Notes: generated by a model from the letters alone, not told the origin. Shown: positions 13,196-22,137, counted from the stretch's first letter. The stretch is DNA of 26,916 nt from Actinomycetota bacterium (GCA_947447095.1 CANFIL010000002.1:1-26916); one strand, 5' to 3'. A program made the numbers and translations.

Positions 13196-14920
13196 CTAGT
13201 TTCCAAAATTAGCCACGATGGTTGAATTTGATAACGTTCCCGAAATTGACCAATTAGAACGTGTCGAGGCATCAAGAACGTCGCGAGTCAGCAGCGCGTC
13301 TTGGACCCAATCTTTACTTGCATTTGCTTCAAAACGAAGTTGAGCATTACCTCCGTTGCTGGTCACATCGATATGTATTCGCAATGCAAGCTCATGTGCC
13401 ATCAAGTGCGTGACGCACTCTGCGATAACAAGGAGTACGCGTCTATTTGTTTCACGTTGAAAATTCACCTCGTCGAGATTCCACGTGATGATGGCTTTAT
13501 TTGACCAAGGAGCAACAATTTCCGTGAGTTCTGCACGTATATCAATGCTGTCTTCAGAGGTGTAGCGACTCAAGATACTTGAGTAGACCGCGTCAATTAC
13601 CGCAAGACCGCTATTGACTGCTGCTGCATCACCTGAGGCGATGCCCTCTTCAATTAGGTTCTTAGCCGCCATTACCGAATTTCGAATTGTCGTAATGAAA
13701 TAACTCACCAGATCAATTCGAGCTTCATGCTCTTGTTGGCTTCGCGCTTGTTCAAGGCTTTCAAGAAGGAGGTTCTGGGTTTGCAGGCTCGTCAGTTGTT
13801 TATCTTTTACCAAGCTATTGAGTTTGATGACATTGAAGCCAGTAAAAGAAAGAACCAAAATCACCGCTCCAAGTACTGCAGAAGCGATTGAAACCGACAT
13901 CGACATACCTGTACTTACGAGTGCAGGCACGAACATCAAAGTGCTGGTACCAATAGCGACACTCGTCAACCAATAAATAACAAAACTTTGTTCCGGCCAT
14001 GCGTGAACAGCTTTGCGACTGAGCCAGCCGATGACGAAAAATAGAAAGTTAACACCAGCCATCACGAATATGGATGTAATAAGGTTTGTCACGTGAGCAA
14101 CAGGGATGATGCCAATAAAAGTAATAAAAAGAGCAGTATTGCGGATTTCTAAAATTGGCGTTGTTGCAATCAAGGCAAAGGCATCCCGCACGGAGGTTTG
14201 ACGTCGAGTGTGTACCGTCAACGTCGATGTCAGTGAGCTAACGGTTTCTTCACTCGCCAAAGTAAGTTCGTCAACAACGGTATGCCAATTCTTAGAGCTG
14301 TCGTTCAAGCGAATGAGTATCGCTTCTCGAGTAGCGTGCCAATCCTGTCTAATTTGATCGCGCAAAGAGTCAGCAAGTGCGAAGCGTTGTTTGCGTACGT
14401 CAAGCAGCCACTGCTCACTGGATGTCAATAGATGCGCTTGTTCCGCAATGAGCACATCGCGCGCATCATTAAACGAGTGTTTCGATTCCATAAACGCCGC
14501 AGTCAACACAATCCAAGCAATTCCCGAAAGGACTGACTCTGCTACGAGAGCCGGACTGTGTAATCCGAAGATATGGGCGATTTCAAACCAGTCACCAGAA
14601 GCCAAACTTCTCGCCAAGCCTGCAAGAGCTCCAAGAATGATGGTTGCGATCGGAGCTACGGAATGTGTAGCTCGATGTTGAAAATATGTGTAGTGCCCTA
14701 GGGCAAGTACTGCTCCAAATGACACCCACCCGAAAACTGCGAAGATGACTAAATCGGTGAACAATGCGGGATCGGTATTTGGCGAAACAGTGGCGAATGG
14801 AGTCAGAAGGATTACGACGGGTGCTGACCAAAAATACGGAGCGCGAGAAATAGCCCATCGACCGCCGAGCCTGGTTCGAAGACTGCGGTCTTTGGTAGCG
14901 ATCTGAATTTGTTGTGCCAT
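13196..14920 (-). CDS. Eight-helix membrane protein with degenerate histidine-kinase-like C-terminus
   Basis: I do not recognise the family. The 574-residue product has four predicted membrane helices (about 31-46, 56-76, 90-105, 128-144), a soluble helical stretch of about 110 residues, and four more helices (about 263-362). A helical linker follows (364-400). Residues 400-455 resemble a dimerisation helix pair but have no phospho-acceptor histidine ('YFITTIRNSVMAAKNLIEEG'). The last 115 residues look like a remnant GHKL ATPase fold. The N-box position reads 'AECVTHLMAHE', with His where Asn is expected, and no DxGxG or GxGxG loop is seen. It is probably not an active kinase; it may be a sensor or scaffold. 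No response regulator is adjacent. The ATG at 14920 is preferred; a TTG two codons upstream, five bases after a TATAAA, is possible. It diverges from clpC. Confidence 0.75.
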   Translation of the reverse strand: MAQQIQIATKDRSLRTRLGGRWAISRAPYFWSAPVVILLTPFATVSPNTDPALFTDLVIFAVFGWVSFGAVLALGHYTYFQHRATHSVAPIATIILGALAGLARSLASGDWFEIAHIFGLHSPALVAESVLSGIAWIVLTAAFMESKHSFNDARDVLIAEQAHLLTSSEQWLLDVRKQRFALADSLRDQIRQDWHATREAILIRLNDSSKNWHTVVDELTLASEETVSSLTSTLTVHTRRQTSVRDAFALIATTPILEIRNTALFITFIGIIPVAHVTNLITSIFVMAGVNFLFFVIGWLSRKAVHAWPEQSFVIYWLTSVAIGTSTLMFVPALVSTGMSMSVSIASAVLGAVILVLSFTGFNVIKLNSLVKDKQLTSLQTQNLLLESLEQARSQQEHEARIDLVSYFITTIRNSVMAAKNLIEEGIASGDAAAVNSGLAVIDAVYSSILSRYTSEDSIDIRAELTEIVAPWSNKAIITWNLDEVNFQRETNRRVLLVIAECVTHLMAHELALRIHIDVTSNGGNAQLRFEANASKDWVQDALLTRDVLDASTRSNWSISGTLSNSTIVANFGN

Positions 14921-14931
14921 TGCCAACCCCG

Positions 14932-14937
14932 TTTATA
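14932..14937 (-). promoter_or_regulatory. Putative -10 element of the membrane pseudokinase-like gene
   Basis: TATAAA on the minus strand lies 11 bases before the ATG at 14918-14920 and five bases before an in-frame TTG (14924-14926). GGGG between them could act as a weak ribosome site. Confidence 0.35.
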
Positions 14938-14978
14938 CGAGCGATTTATGCTCGTGGACTAAATCCTACGAGTTCGGC

Positions 14979-14996
14979 TGTTCGCCCGTGGCGTAC
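14979..14996. promoter_or_regulatory. ClgR-like binding site upstream of clpC
   Basis: The stretch TGTTCGCCCGTGGCGTAC contains CGC and GCG separated by five bases, with the flanks of the described actinobacterial ClgR pattern (CGCynanrGCG with A/T flanks). One core position differs (G for A). ClgR activates clp genes in Streptomyces, Corynebacterium and Mycobacterium. The site is about 130 bases before the clpC ATG. Confidence 0.4.
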
Positions 14997-15126
14997 ACAT
15001 TCGCCAACAAGTGTGCAATATCAAGGAACAGTAGTTGCAAAGGGTTTGTTGTATCTAGAAAGGGACAGGCAAGCGACAGGTTGCCCGTCTACCATTGAGG
15101 CAAGACAAACGGACGAGGAGATTTTC

Positions 15127-17628
15127 ATGTTCGAGCGGTTTACAGATCGAGCCCGACGAGTGGTTGTGCTTGCCCAAGAAGAGGCACGCATGCTCAACCA
15201 CAACTACATCGGCACCGAGCACATTTTGCTTGGCCTGATTCACGAGGGTGAGGGTGTTGCCGCCAAGGCACTTGAAAGCATGGAGATCTCACTTGAGGCA
15301 GTTCGCGCCCAGGTCGAAGAGATCATCGGTCAGGGCCAACAGGCCCCGAGTGGTCACATCCCGTTCACGCCTCGCGCTAAGAAGGTCCTTGAACTCTCAT
15401 TACGCGAAGCATTGCAACTTGGTCACAACTACATCGGTACCGAGCACATCTTGCTTGGTCTGATTCGAGAAGGCGAAGGCGTAGCCGCACAAGTTCTTGT
15501 GAAGCTTGGCGCAGATCTCAACCGAGTTCGTCAGCAAGTCATTCAACTTCTTTCTGGCTACCAAGGCAAAGAACCACAGACCGCAGGTTCGGGCGCTTCA
15601 GAAGGTACGCCGTCAACATCGCTCGTCCTTGATCAGTTCGGACGCAATCTGACGCAAGCAGCTCGCGAGGGCCAACTTGATCCAGTTATTGGCCGTACCC
15701 AGGAAATGGAACGCGTGATGCAGGTCTTGTCACGCCGCACCAAGAACAACCCAGTTCTTATCGGTGAACCAGGTGTAGGTAAGAGCGCAATCATCGAAGG
15801 TCTTGCTCAAAACATCGTGAAGGGCAACGTGCCAGAAACTCTTCGCGACAAGCAGATCTACTCGCTTGATCTTGGCGCACTTGTTGCCGGTTCCCGTTAC
15901 CGTGGTGATTTCGAAGAGCGCTTGAAGAAGGTTCTTAAAGAAATTAAGCAGCGCGGCGATGTCATCATTTTCATCGACGAAATTCACACACTCGTTGGTG
16001 CCGGCGCAGCAGAAGGTGCAATTGATGCAGCCAGCATGCTCAAGCCGATGCTTGCTCGTGGTGAACTTCAAACTATTGGTGCAACCACTCTTGACGAGTA
16101 CCGCAAGTACATCGAAAAGGACGCAGCTCTCGAACGCCGCTTCCAGCCAATCCAAGTCAGCGAACCAACGCTTGCTCACGCGATTGAAATTCTTAAGGGT
16201 CTTCGTGATCGTTACGAAAACCATCACAAGGTCACCATTACGGATGCGGCTATCGTTGCTGCAGCCACAATGGCTGATCGCTACATCAACGATCGCTTCT
16301 TGCCAGACAAGGCAATCGATTTGATTGACGAAGCCGGTGCGCGCCTGCGCATTCAGCGCATGACTGCTCCACCAGACTTGCGCGAATTCGACAATAAGAT
16401 CGCCGATGTTCGTAAGTCAAAGGAATCAGCAATTGATTCACAAGACTTCGAACTCGCTGCCTCACTTCGCGATGACGAAAAGAACCTCATTGCTGCTCGC
16501 GCAGAGCGCGAAAAGGAATGGAAGGACGGCGACCTCGATGTCGTTGCCCAAGTTGATGAAGAAACCATCGCTGAAGTCTTGGCTGCAACAACTGGTATCC
16601 CAGTCTTCAAGTTGACCGAAGAAGAATCACAGCGACTTCTCACGATGGAAGGCGAACTTCATCGTCGTGTCATTGGCCAGGAACAGGCCATCAAGGCGCT
16701 GTCTCAGGCAATCCGTCGTACGCGCGCGGGTCTAAAGGATCCAAAGCGCCCTGGCGGTTCCTTCATCTTCGCTGGTCCATCAGGTGTTGGTAAGACAGAA
16801 CTTTCCAAGACTCTTGCTGAGTTCCTATTCGGTGACGAGGATTCTTTGATCTCGCTCGACATGTCGGAATACTCCGAGAAGCACACAGTCTCGCGACTAT
16901 TCGGTTCGCCTCCAGGATTCGTCGGTTACGAAGAAGGTGGCCAGCTCACTGAAAAGGTTCGCCGTAAGCCATTTAGCGTTGTGCTCTTCGACGAAATCGA
17001 AAAGGCTCACCCGGACATCTTCAACTCGCTGTTGCAGATTCTCGAAGATGGCCGTCTGACCGATGCTCAGGGTCGTGTCGTGGACTTCAAGAACACGGTT
17101 GTCATCATGACGACCAACCTTGGTACTCGCGATATTGCCAAGGGTGTCAACCTTGGCTTCTCGGATGCCGGTGACAGCCAGTCGTCATACGAGCGCATGA
17201 AGAGCAAGGTCAACGACGAGCTCAAGACTCACTTCCGCCCTGAGTTCTTGAACCGTATCGATGACATCGTTGTCTTCCATCAGCTCAGCCAGGACGAGAT
17301 TGTCGAAATCGTTGATTTGATGATCGACAAACTTGATTCACGCTTGCGTGACAAGGACATGGCTATCGACCTCACGCCAGCAGCTAAGGCTCTCTTGGCA
17401 ACTCGTGGTTACGATCCTGTGCTTGGAGCTCGTCCGTTGCGACGCACAATCCAGCGCGAGATCGAAGACCCATTGAGCGAGAAGATGCTTTATGGCGATC
17501 TCAAGCCAGGTGAAATCGTCATCGTTGATGTCGAAGGTGACGGTACAGATGCCAAGTTCACTTTCCGAGGCGAGTTCAAGGGCGAGATCCCTGATCTGCC
17601 GATTGAAGCAGCCGAAACGACTGAATAG
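15127..17628 (+). CDS. clpC: ATP-dependent protease regulatory ATPase ClpC
   Basis: ClpC unfolds proteins and feeds them to the ClpP protease. The 833-residue product has the full layout: two N-terminal Clp repeats, each with '[14 protein letters not shown]' (about residues 20-40 and 100-120); the first AAA+ module with Walker A 'GEPGVGKS' at 213-220; a UVR motif in the middle domain ('[15 protein letters not shown]'); the second AAA+ module with Walker A 'GPSGVGKT' at 550-557, and '[20 protein letters not shown]'; and a C-terminal small domain. I chose the ATG at 15127 because ACGAGGAG precedes it and the protein starts with the standard '[13 protein letters not shown]'; an in-frame start 213 bases upstream is rejected. 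A ClgR-like site lies upstream and a strong terminator follows. Confidence 0.97.
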
Positions 17629-17640
17629 CTGATCCTGAAG

Positions 17641-17682
17641 TTGGCACCGCATCGACACAGATGCGGTGCCAATTACTTTTAC
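17641..17682 (+). terminator. Terminator after clpC
   Basis: TTGGCACCGCATC (17641-17653) pairs perfectly over 13 bases with GATGCGGTGCCAA (17660-17672), around the loop GACACA. An interrupted T-rich stretch TTACTTTTAC follows. It starts 12 bases after the clpC stop. Confidence 0.85.
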
Positions 17683-17707
17683 TAGGATGTAAGAAAAGGA
17701 GACACTC

Positions 17708-17989
17708 GTGAATGCATCGGTATCGCTGGTCTGGGAATTAGTTGGACTGACCACTCTTGGCATCAAAATTTATGCACTCGCTGATGTATTTCGCCGTCCC
17801 GCCGAAGCCTTTCCGTTTCTTAACAGATTGACCAAGCCAACGTGGTTAGCGATTTCCGGGTTGAGCATCGCCGGCCACATCATTTTTGGGGCGTTTGGAT
17901 TCCTGGGCCTCATAGGTCTGGTTGCATGTTCGGTATACGTGGTTGACATCAAACCCAAAATCATCGAAATGCAAAATAACCGACGCTAA
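17708..17989 (+). CDS. DUF2516 family small membrane protein
   Basis: This 93-residue protein has three likely membrane segments: 'LVWELVGLTTLGIKIYALAD', the 'TWLAISGLSIAGHIIFGAFG' region and 'LIGLVACSVYVVDI'. The pattern 'ALADVFRRPAEAF' followed by 'KPTWLAI' is typical of the actinobacterial DUF2516 family, whose function is unknown. The GTG start at 17708 follows a strong AAAAGGAG. The stop overlaps the next start by one base (TAATG), so it is translationally coupled to the methyltransferase-like gene. Confidence 0.85.
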   Translation: MNASVSLVWELVGLTTLGIKIYALADVFRRPAEAFPFLNRLTKPTWLAISGLSIAGHIIFGAFGFLGLIGLVACSVYVVDIKPKIIEMQNNRR

Positions 17990-18795
17990 TGGCGCGAGTA
18001 ATTGGGGATATCACCCGCGGAACAACGAACCCAAACCGACTACGTCGAGTAGATCGATGGATGCTGTTCGCAGTTTGCGGAACTATTCGTGCATGCGATG
18101 ACCCTGTTGTTGTCGACCTTGGGTACGGCGCCTCACCTGTGACGACTCAGGAAATGTTTCAGCGCTTTCATAAACACGTGCGAGAAGATGTCGAAGTTGT
18201 TGGAATTGAGATCGACCCCGAACGTGTAGCCGAGGCTCAGGATGTTGCCCAGCCTGGTTTGTCATTTACGTATGGCGGATTTGAAGTTCCATTGCCGAAT
18301 AGCCGTAAGCCGATCGCAATCCGGGCGTTTAATGTCTTGCGGCAATATGACGAATCGCAAGTAACAGCTTCGTGGTCCCAGATGACAAATCGGCTTGCGC
18401 CGAATGGATTTCTCGTTGAAGGAACATGCGATGAAATCGGTCGCCGTTCGACATGGGTGAGTGTTCGCGCTGGCCAAAGTGTTCCAGAAACATTCACGAT
18501 GTCCGTTCACGTTGGTTCACTTGAACTTCCCTCGGACATCGCCCCGCGCCTGCCTAAAGCACTCATTCATCACAATATTCCTGGCGAAAAAATTTATGAT
18601 TTTCTTCAAACTTTTGACCGTGCGTGGAATAGCCATTCATCGCTCATCCCGTTCGGTGCTCGTCAACGATGGGTCGCAACGATCGAAACTCTCGTAGCTC
18701 AGGGCGTACCTATTTCTGATACGAAAGCGCGTTGGCGACTCGGCGAAGTTACCGTACCGTGGGACGTTGTGGCGCCTACTTCTTACCTTGGTTAG
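17989..18795 (+). CDS. Class I SAM-dependent methyltransferase-like protein
   Basis: The 268-residue product has a Rossmann-type SAM site: motif I 'VVVDLGYGASP' near 40-50, and an acidic residue at the end of strand 2 in 'VEVVGIEIDPERV'. The rest is not like well-known RNA or protein methyltransferases, and the substrate is unknown. It is coupled to the DUF2516 gene by a TAATG overlap. At its 3' end it overlaps the convergent gpmA gene by 20 bases. A pairing with DUF2516 near gpm-mshA is, as far as I recall, common in actinobacteria. Confidence 0.8.
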   Translation: MARVIGDITRGTTNPNRLRRVDRWMLFAVCGTIRACDDPVVVDLGYGASPVTTQEMFQRFHKHVREDVEVVGIEIDPERVAEAQDVAQPGLSFTYGGFEVPLPNSRKPIAIRAFNVLRQYDESQVTASWSQMTNRLAPNGFLVEGTCDEIGRRSTWVSVRAGQSVPETFTMSVHVGSLELPSDIAPRLPKALIHHNIPGEKIYDFLQTFDRAWNSHSSLIPFGARQRWVATIETLVAQGVPISDTKARWRLGEVTVPWDVVAPTSYLG

Positions 18796-19519
18796 CCACA
18801 GCCGCTGCAGCAGTTGCTGCTGCTTCTGGATCTAGATAAGTACCGCCGACAATTGTGGGCTTGAACTGCGCATCAAGTTCGTAAACAAGTGGAATGCCGG
18901 TTGGGATGTTGAGTCCAGCGATATCAGCATCGCTGATGCCGTCAAGATGCTTCACGAGTGCGCGCAATGAATTTCCATGAGCGGCAACCATGACCGTCTT
19001 GCCTGCAGCCAAATCTGGAACGATGTTCGATTCCCAGTAGGGGAGCATGCGCTTTACTACGTCGGCTAAACATTCCGTTGCTGGAAGTGCTGACCCTAAA
19101 TCGGCATAGCGTGGATCGTTTGTCTGCGCGTATTCATCGTTTGCATCAATGGCTGGTGGTGGTACGTCGAACGAACGACGCCACAACATAAATTGCTCTT
19201 CGCCATATTCAGCCAGAGTTTGCGCTTTATCTTTTCCTTGTAGCGCGCCATAGTGGCGTTCATTTAAGCGCCAGTTTCGAGTAACCGGAATCCAATGACG
19301 GTCAGCAACATCAAGTGCGATGTTTGCAGTTTTGATGGCACGGCGCAGGAGCGATGTATGGAGAACATCAGGAAGAACGTTGTGTTCCTTGAGCAATTCG
19401 CCTGCGCGCTGTGCCTCGCCGAGGCCCTTAGCGTTCAGGTCAACATCAACCCAGCCGGTAAATAGGTTCTTTTCGTTCCACTGACTTTCGCCGTGACGAA
19501 CCAAAATCAAAGTTGTCAT
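18776..19519 (-). CDS. gpmA: 2,3-bisphosphoglycerate-dependent phosphoglycerate mutase
   Basis: It interconverts 3- and 2-phosphoglycerate in glycolysis and gluconeogenesis. The 247-residue product has 'LVRHGESQWN' with catalytic His9, 'FTGWVDVDL', 'TSLLRRAIKTANIAL', the 'ERHYGALQGKDKAQT' loop and the second histidine in 'VMVAAHGNSLRAL'. All are standard for the dPGM family, and length is normal. It is last in a minus-strand run mshA-ybjN-gpmA, 14 bases after ybjN. The same order is known around M. tuberculosis Rv0486-Rv0489. Its end overlaps the convergent methyltransferase-like gene. Confidence 0.96.
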   Translation of the reverse strand: MTTLILVRHGESQWNEKNLFTGWVDVDLNAKGLGEAQRAGELLKEHNVLPDVLHTSLLRRAIKTANIALDVADRHWIPVTRNWRLNERHYGALQGKDKAQTLAEYGEEQFMLWRRSFDVPPPAIDANDEYAQTNDPRYADLGSALPATECLADVVKRMLPYWESNIVPDLAAGKTVMVAAHGNSLRALVKHLDGISDADIAGLNIPTGIPLVYELDAQFKPTIVGGTYLDPEAAATAAAAVANQGKK

Positions 19520-19533
19520 GGCTCAATTGTGCC

Positions 19534-20016
19534 CTAGTCAGTTTCAAATAAGTGACTGAAGGCTGCCAAGTTGCCGGCGTCTAATCCGCGGCTCGTCCGC
19601 CAAGCCCATTCACGCTCGATAGCGTTGCGAAATCCGAGTTCAATCAAAGTGTTAAATGACGTGTCCGCATTGCTGACTATGACTCCGAGTAGCTGATCGA
19701 TAAGTTCTTCATCCACTGATGCAATAGGCACGGATGCACTCAGATAAATATCGCCAAATTGATCTACCCCGTAACGAGCTAATACAAGAGTGATGTTTTG
19801 CTCGAGTAACCATCGATAAACAAGTTCGTGGTTTTCGTCAGGGTTTCGGGCGACGAAAGATTCAGCTCGAAAATAGTGTTGTCCTGCGACAAACACAACA
19901 CTCAGACTTTTTCGTTGAGTGCCAACGAACGTGGTGAGCACAGTGTTGTCGTCGATGCGAGCATGATCAATGTCGCTGGCAACACAGAAAGTGACGAGAG
20001 TGTCAATAGCCGTCAT
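19534..20016 (-). CDS. YbjN domain-containing protein
   Basis: This 160-residue soluble protein has the YbjN-type alpha/beta pattern. Landmarks are 'FRAESFVARNPDENHELVYRWLLEQN', then 'LARYGVDQFGDIYLSASVPIASVDEELIDQLLGVIVSNAD', of which 'DIYLSASVP' is the most telling part. The family resembles type III secretion chaperones in fold, and its role in actinobacteria is not established. Its start overlaps the mshA stop (ATGA) and it precedes gpmA. The same protein sits after mshA in Mycobacterium (Rv0487) and Streptomyces. Confidence 0.87.
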   Translation of the reverse strand: MTAIDTLVTFCVASDIDHARIDDNTVLTTFVGTQRKSLSVVFVAGQHYFRAESFVARNPDENHELVYRWLLEQNITLVLARYGVDQFGDIYLSASVPIASVDEELIDQLLGVIVSNADTSFNTLIELGFRNAIEREWAWRTSRGLDAGNLAAFSHLFETD

Positions 20017-21287
20017 TGTCGACTAGCCCGATCTTCGGCACTATCGATGGCTTCGAGATAGACCTGGAAAAGTCGATCCGCAGTGGCGTCCCATCCAAAC
20101 TGAGACGCGTGGGCGACTGCTCCGTTACTCAATTGAGCCAATAAGCCTGCATCGTTGAGAGTTTCGTTGATGACATTCGCCCAATGTCGTGGGTCATGAC
20201 CATTCACAAGGACTCCGCTAACACCGTTCTTAACTGCAGTGGGAAGCCCACCAACGTTTGCAGCGATGACTGGTGTTCCGCATGCCTGCGCCTCAAGTGC
20301 AACAAGTCCGAAGGATTCGCTGTAAGAAGGCACAATGTTGAGATCTGCTGCGCGGAACCATTGGACCAAACGGGAACGTTCTGCTGGAGGTTCAAATCGC
20401 ACGCAGTCACTGATACCCAGTTCGCTTGCCAAATCCATCAGTGCAGTTGGACGTTCAAGTCCTGAACCGGATGGACCTCCACAAATAGCTACGACTAATT
20501 TGCTGCGTAAGTCAGGATTAGTTCGAACTAATTCTGCGGCAGCGCTGATGAGAACATCAGGTGCTTTCAATGGCTGAATTCGCCCGACAAACAACAACAC
20601 AATGGCATCCGTTGCCACACCAAGTTCTGCTCGCGCATTGGTCTTGCTACCAGGTGTGAATTGCTGCAGATCTACGCCAGGATTAACGACGCGCACTCGA
20701 ACTGGAGCCGCGTGATAGAGATCAATTAATTCCCGAGCTTCGGCATCGGTATTTGCGACAAGACGATCAGCGGCGTTAACAACTTGCTCTTCGCCAATCT
20801 CGCGAATCGCGGGTTCGGGTGAATCACCTTGAGCAAGTTGCAGATTTTTTACTCGTGCCATTGTGTGCATCGTATGTACTAGCGGCACATTCCAACGCTC
20901 TTGAGCGATCCAACCTACCTGGCCTGACAACCAATAGTGGCTGTGAATCAAGTTATAGAAACCTTCAGGGCGCTGTGCTTCTGCGCGAAGCACACCAGCA
21001 GTGACGGCGCACAACTGTGCCGGCAAATCCTCTTTGCGCAAACCCTCGAATGGGCCAGCAGAAATATGACGAACAGTAACCCCATCGGCAAGCTGACGAT
21101 TGTCCAGAGTGAGCGCGGACGTTGCCCTCGTAAAGATTTCCACTTCAGTTCCACGAGCTGCAATTCGCTTTGCGGTTTCGGCAATGTAAACATTCATGCC
21201 ACCTGAATCGCCGGTACCTGGTTGGTCCAGCGGCGAGGTGTGCACCGACAAAATGGCGATGCGTTCGAGTGTTCGTTGTGTTGTCAT
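20013..21287 (-). CDS. mshA: D-inositol-3-phosphate glycosyltransferase MshA
   Basis: This is the first committed enzyme of mycothiol synthesis, joining GlcNAc from UDP-GlcNAc to inositol 3-phosphate. The 424-residue product is a GT-B, family GT4 enzyme. Its N-terminal loop 'HTSPLDQPGTGDSGGMNVYI' is diagnostic of MshA. 'HSHYWLSG' and 'VHTMHTMARVKN' follow, then the C-terminal 'VGRIQPLKAPDVLI' and the E-x7-E region in 'SYSESFGLVALEAQACGTPVIA'. The ATG at 21287 follows AGGA. It implies that mycothiol is the main low-molecular thiol, in line with the glutaredoxin-like gene elsewhere in the window. It begins a tightly packed mshA-ybjN-gpmA run. Confidence 0.95.
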   Translation of the reverse strand: MTTQRTLERIAILSVHTSPLDQPGTGDSGGMNVYIAETAKRIAARGTEVEIFTRATSALTLDNRQLADGVTVRHISAGPFEGLRKEDLPAQLCAVTAGVLRAEAQRPEGFYNLIHSHYWLSGQVGWIAQERWNVPLVHTMHTMARVKNLQLAQGDSPEPAIREIGEEQVVNAADRLVANTDAEARELIDLYHAAPVRVRVVNPGVDLQQFTPGSKTNARAELGVATDAIVLLFVGRIQPLKAPDVLISAAAELVRTNPDLRSKLVVAICGGPSGSGLERPTALMDLASELGISDCVRFEPPAERSRLVQWFRAADLNIVPSYSESFGLVALEAQACGTPVIAANVGGLPTAVKNGVSGVLVNGHDPRHWANVINETLNDAGLLAQLSNGAVAHASQFGWDATADRLFQVYLEAIDSAEDRASRQ

Positions 21288-21343
21288 GATGTCCTGACAA
21301 CTAACTTAGCCAATTTCCGCAGTTTGCGACCTTTTGCCTTTAT

Positions 21344-21991
21344 TTACTTGGAGTATGGCTCGCCGGTAACGATGTGAATAACGCGACGGGCAACTGTTAC
21401 TGCGTGATCGCCGAAACGCTCATAGAAGCGCGAGAGCAAGGTGACGTCAATCGCGGCCTCTACACCATGCGCCCAGTCGTCTGACAAAACAGCAGAAAAG
21501 AGTTCGCGGTGTAGTCGGTCGAGCGTGTCGTCGTATGACTTAATTTCATCAGCAAGATCGGTATCTCGTGACTCGACTACACGGCCGGTAGCGAAAACGA
21601 TCTTTTTTGCGGCTTCGCCCATTTCCATGAATGTGGCGCTCAGATCAGAAGGAATAGACACGCTGGGGTAGCGCAGTCGAACTTGCTTAGCAATGTGAAC
21701 AGCCAAGTCGCCCATACGTTCGAGTGATGTCGCAATCTTGATGCCGCCCATCACGAGGCGCAGATCGGTACCCATGGGAGCCTGGAGCGCTGCAATCTTG
21801 AAGCATCGTTCTTCCAGGGCAGCGTTAATCTGGTCAATTCGGGCATCGCCATCAATGACACTTTGGGCAAGTTCGAGGTTGTCATCGAGAAGTGCGGATG
21901 TAGCTTCGGTGATTGCCACACCAACGAGTTCAGTCATGACGACTAAGTCGTGTGTGATCGATTCGAGTTGTTGTGAGTAGCCTTCGCGCAT
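21344..21991 (-). CDS. phoU: Phosphate transport system regulator PhoU
   Basis: PhoU links the Pst transporter to the phosphate sensor kinase and keeps the regulon off when phosphate is plentiful. The 215-residue product is all-helical, with two repeats of a three-helix bundle. The metal-binding motifs read 'SLERMGDLAVHIAKQ' and 'FYERFGDHAVTVARRV'. I chose the ATG at 21991 ('MREGYSQQLESI') because TACAAT lies seven bases before it. The in-frame ATG at 22000 overlaps that hexamer, and a longer form adds 48 non-homologous residues. It diverges from senX3, with a PHO-box-like repeat in the shared gap. Length is normal for the family. Confidence 0.95.
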   Translation of the reverse strand: MREGYSQQLESITHDLVVMTELVGVAITEATSALLDDNLELAQSVIDGDARIDQINAALEERCFKIAALQAPMGTDLRLVMGGIKIATSLERMGDLAVHIAKQVRLRYPSVSIPSDLSATFMEMGEAAKKIVFATGRVVESRDTDLADEIKSYDDTLDRLHRELFSAVLSDDWAHGVEAAIDVTLLSRFYERFGDHAVTVARRVIHIVTGEPYSK

Positions 21992-21998
21992 ACATTTC

Positions 21999-22004
21999 AT
22001 TGTA
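21999..22004 (-). promoter_or_regulatory. Putative -10 element of leaderless phoU
   Basis: TACAAT on the minus strand is followed by seven bases and the ATG at 21989-21991. No ribosome binding site is visible. Confidence 0.45.
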
Positions 22005-22078
22005 ATGCACGCTTTTGGGCGGTTGTTGGAGGAGAAACCTAAACTTTTCCCTTCTAGCAACAAAATTTTTCTGGTCAG

Positions 22079-22114
22079 TACTGTGAACAATGGGTGAAGT
22101 TGACGTTCACAGTA
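22079..22114. promoter_or_regulatory. PHO-box-like site between phoU and senX3
   Basis: On the minus strand CTTCACC (22099-22093) and GTTCACA (22088-22082) repeat with an 11-base period, the spacing and core (GTTCACC) of actinobacterial PHO boxes bound by PhoP/RegX3. The block is bounded by a perfect 10-base inverted repeat, TACTGTGAAC (22079-22088) and GTTCACAGTA (22105-22114). It lies about 36-71 bases before the predicted senX3 start and about 90-120 bases before that of phoU. Confidence 0.65.
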
Positions 22115-22137
22115 GGTAGCGTGCTTGCAATTCAAAC

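Noticed and set aside
14914..15126. In-frame upstream extension of clpC by 71 codons
   Set aside because: It has no ribosome site, no family similarity, and overlaps the divergent gene's start. The standard ClpC N-terminus starts at 15127 behind a good ribosome site.
14927..15126. CIRCE (HrcA) element or CtsR box before clpC
   Set aside because: No TTAGCACTC/GAGTGCTAA or CtsR-type repeat was seen; only the ClgR-like site.
15730..16227. 165-codon open frame on the strand opposite clpC
   Set aside because: It is a mirror of strongly conserved clpC coding sequence, with no recognisable motif or start signal.
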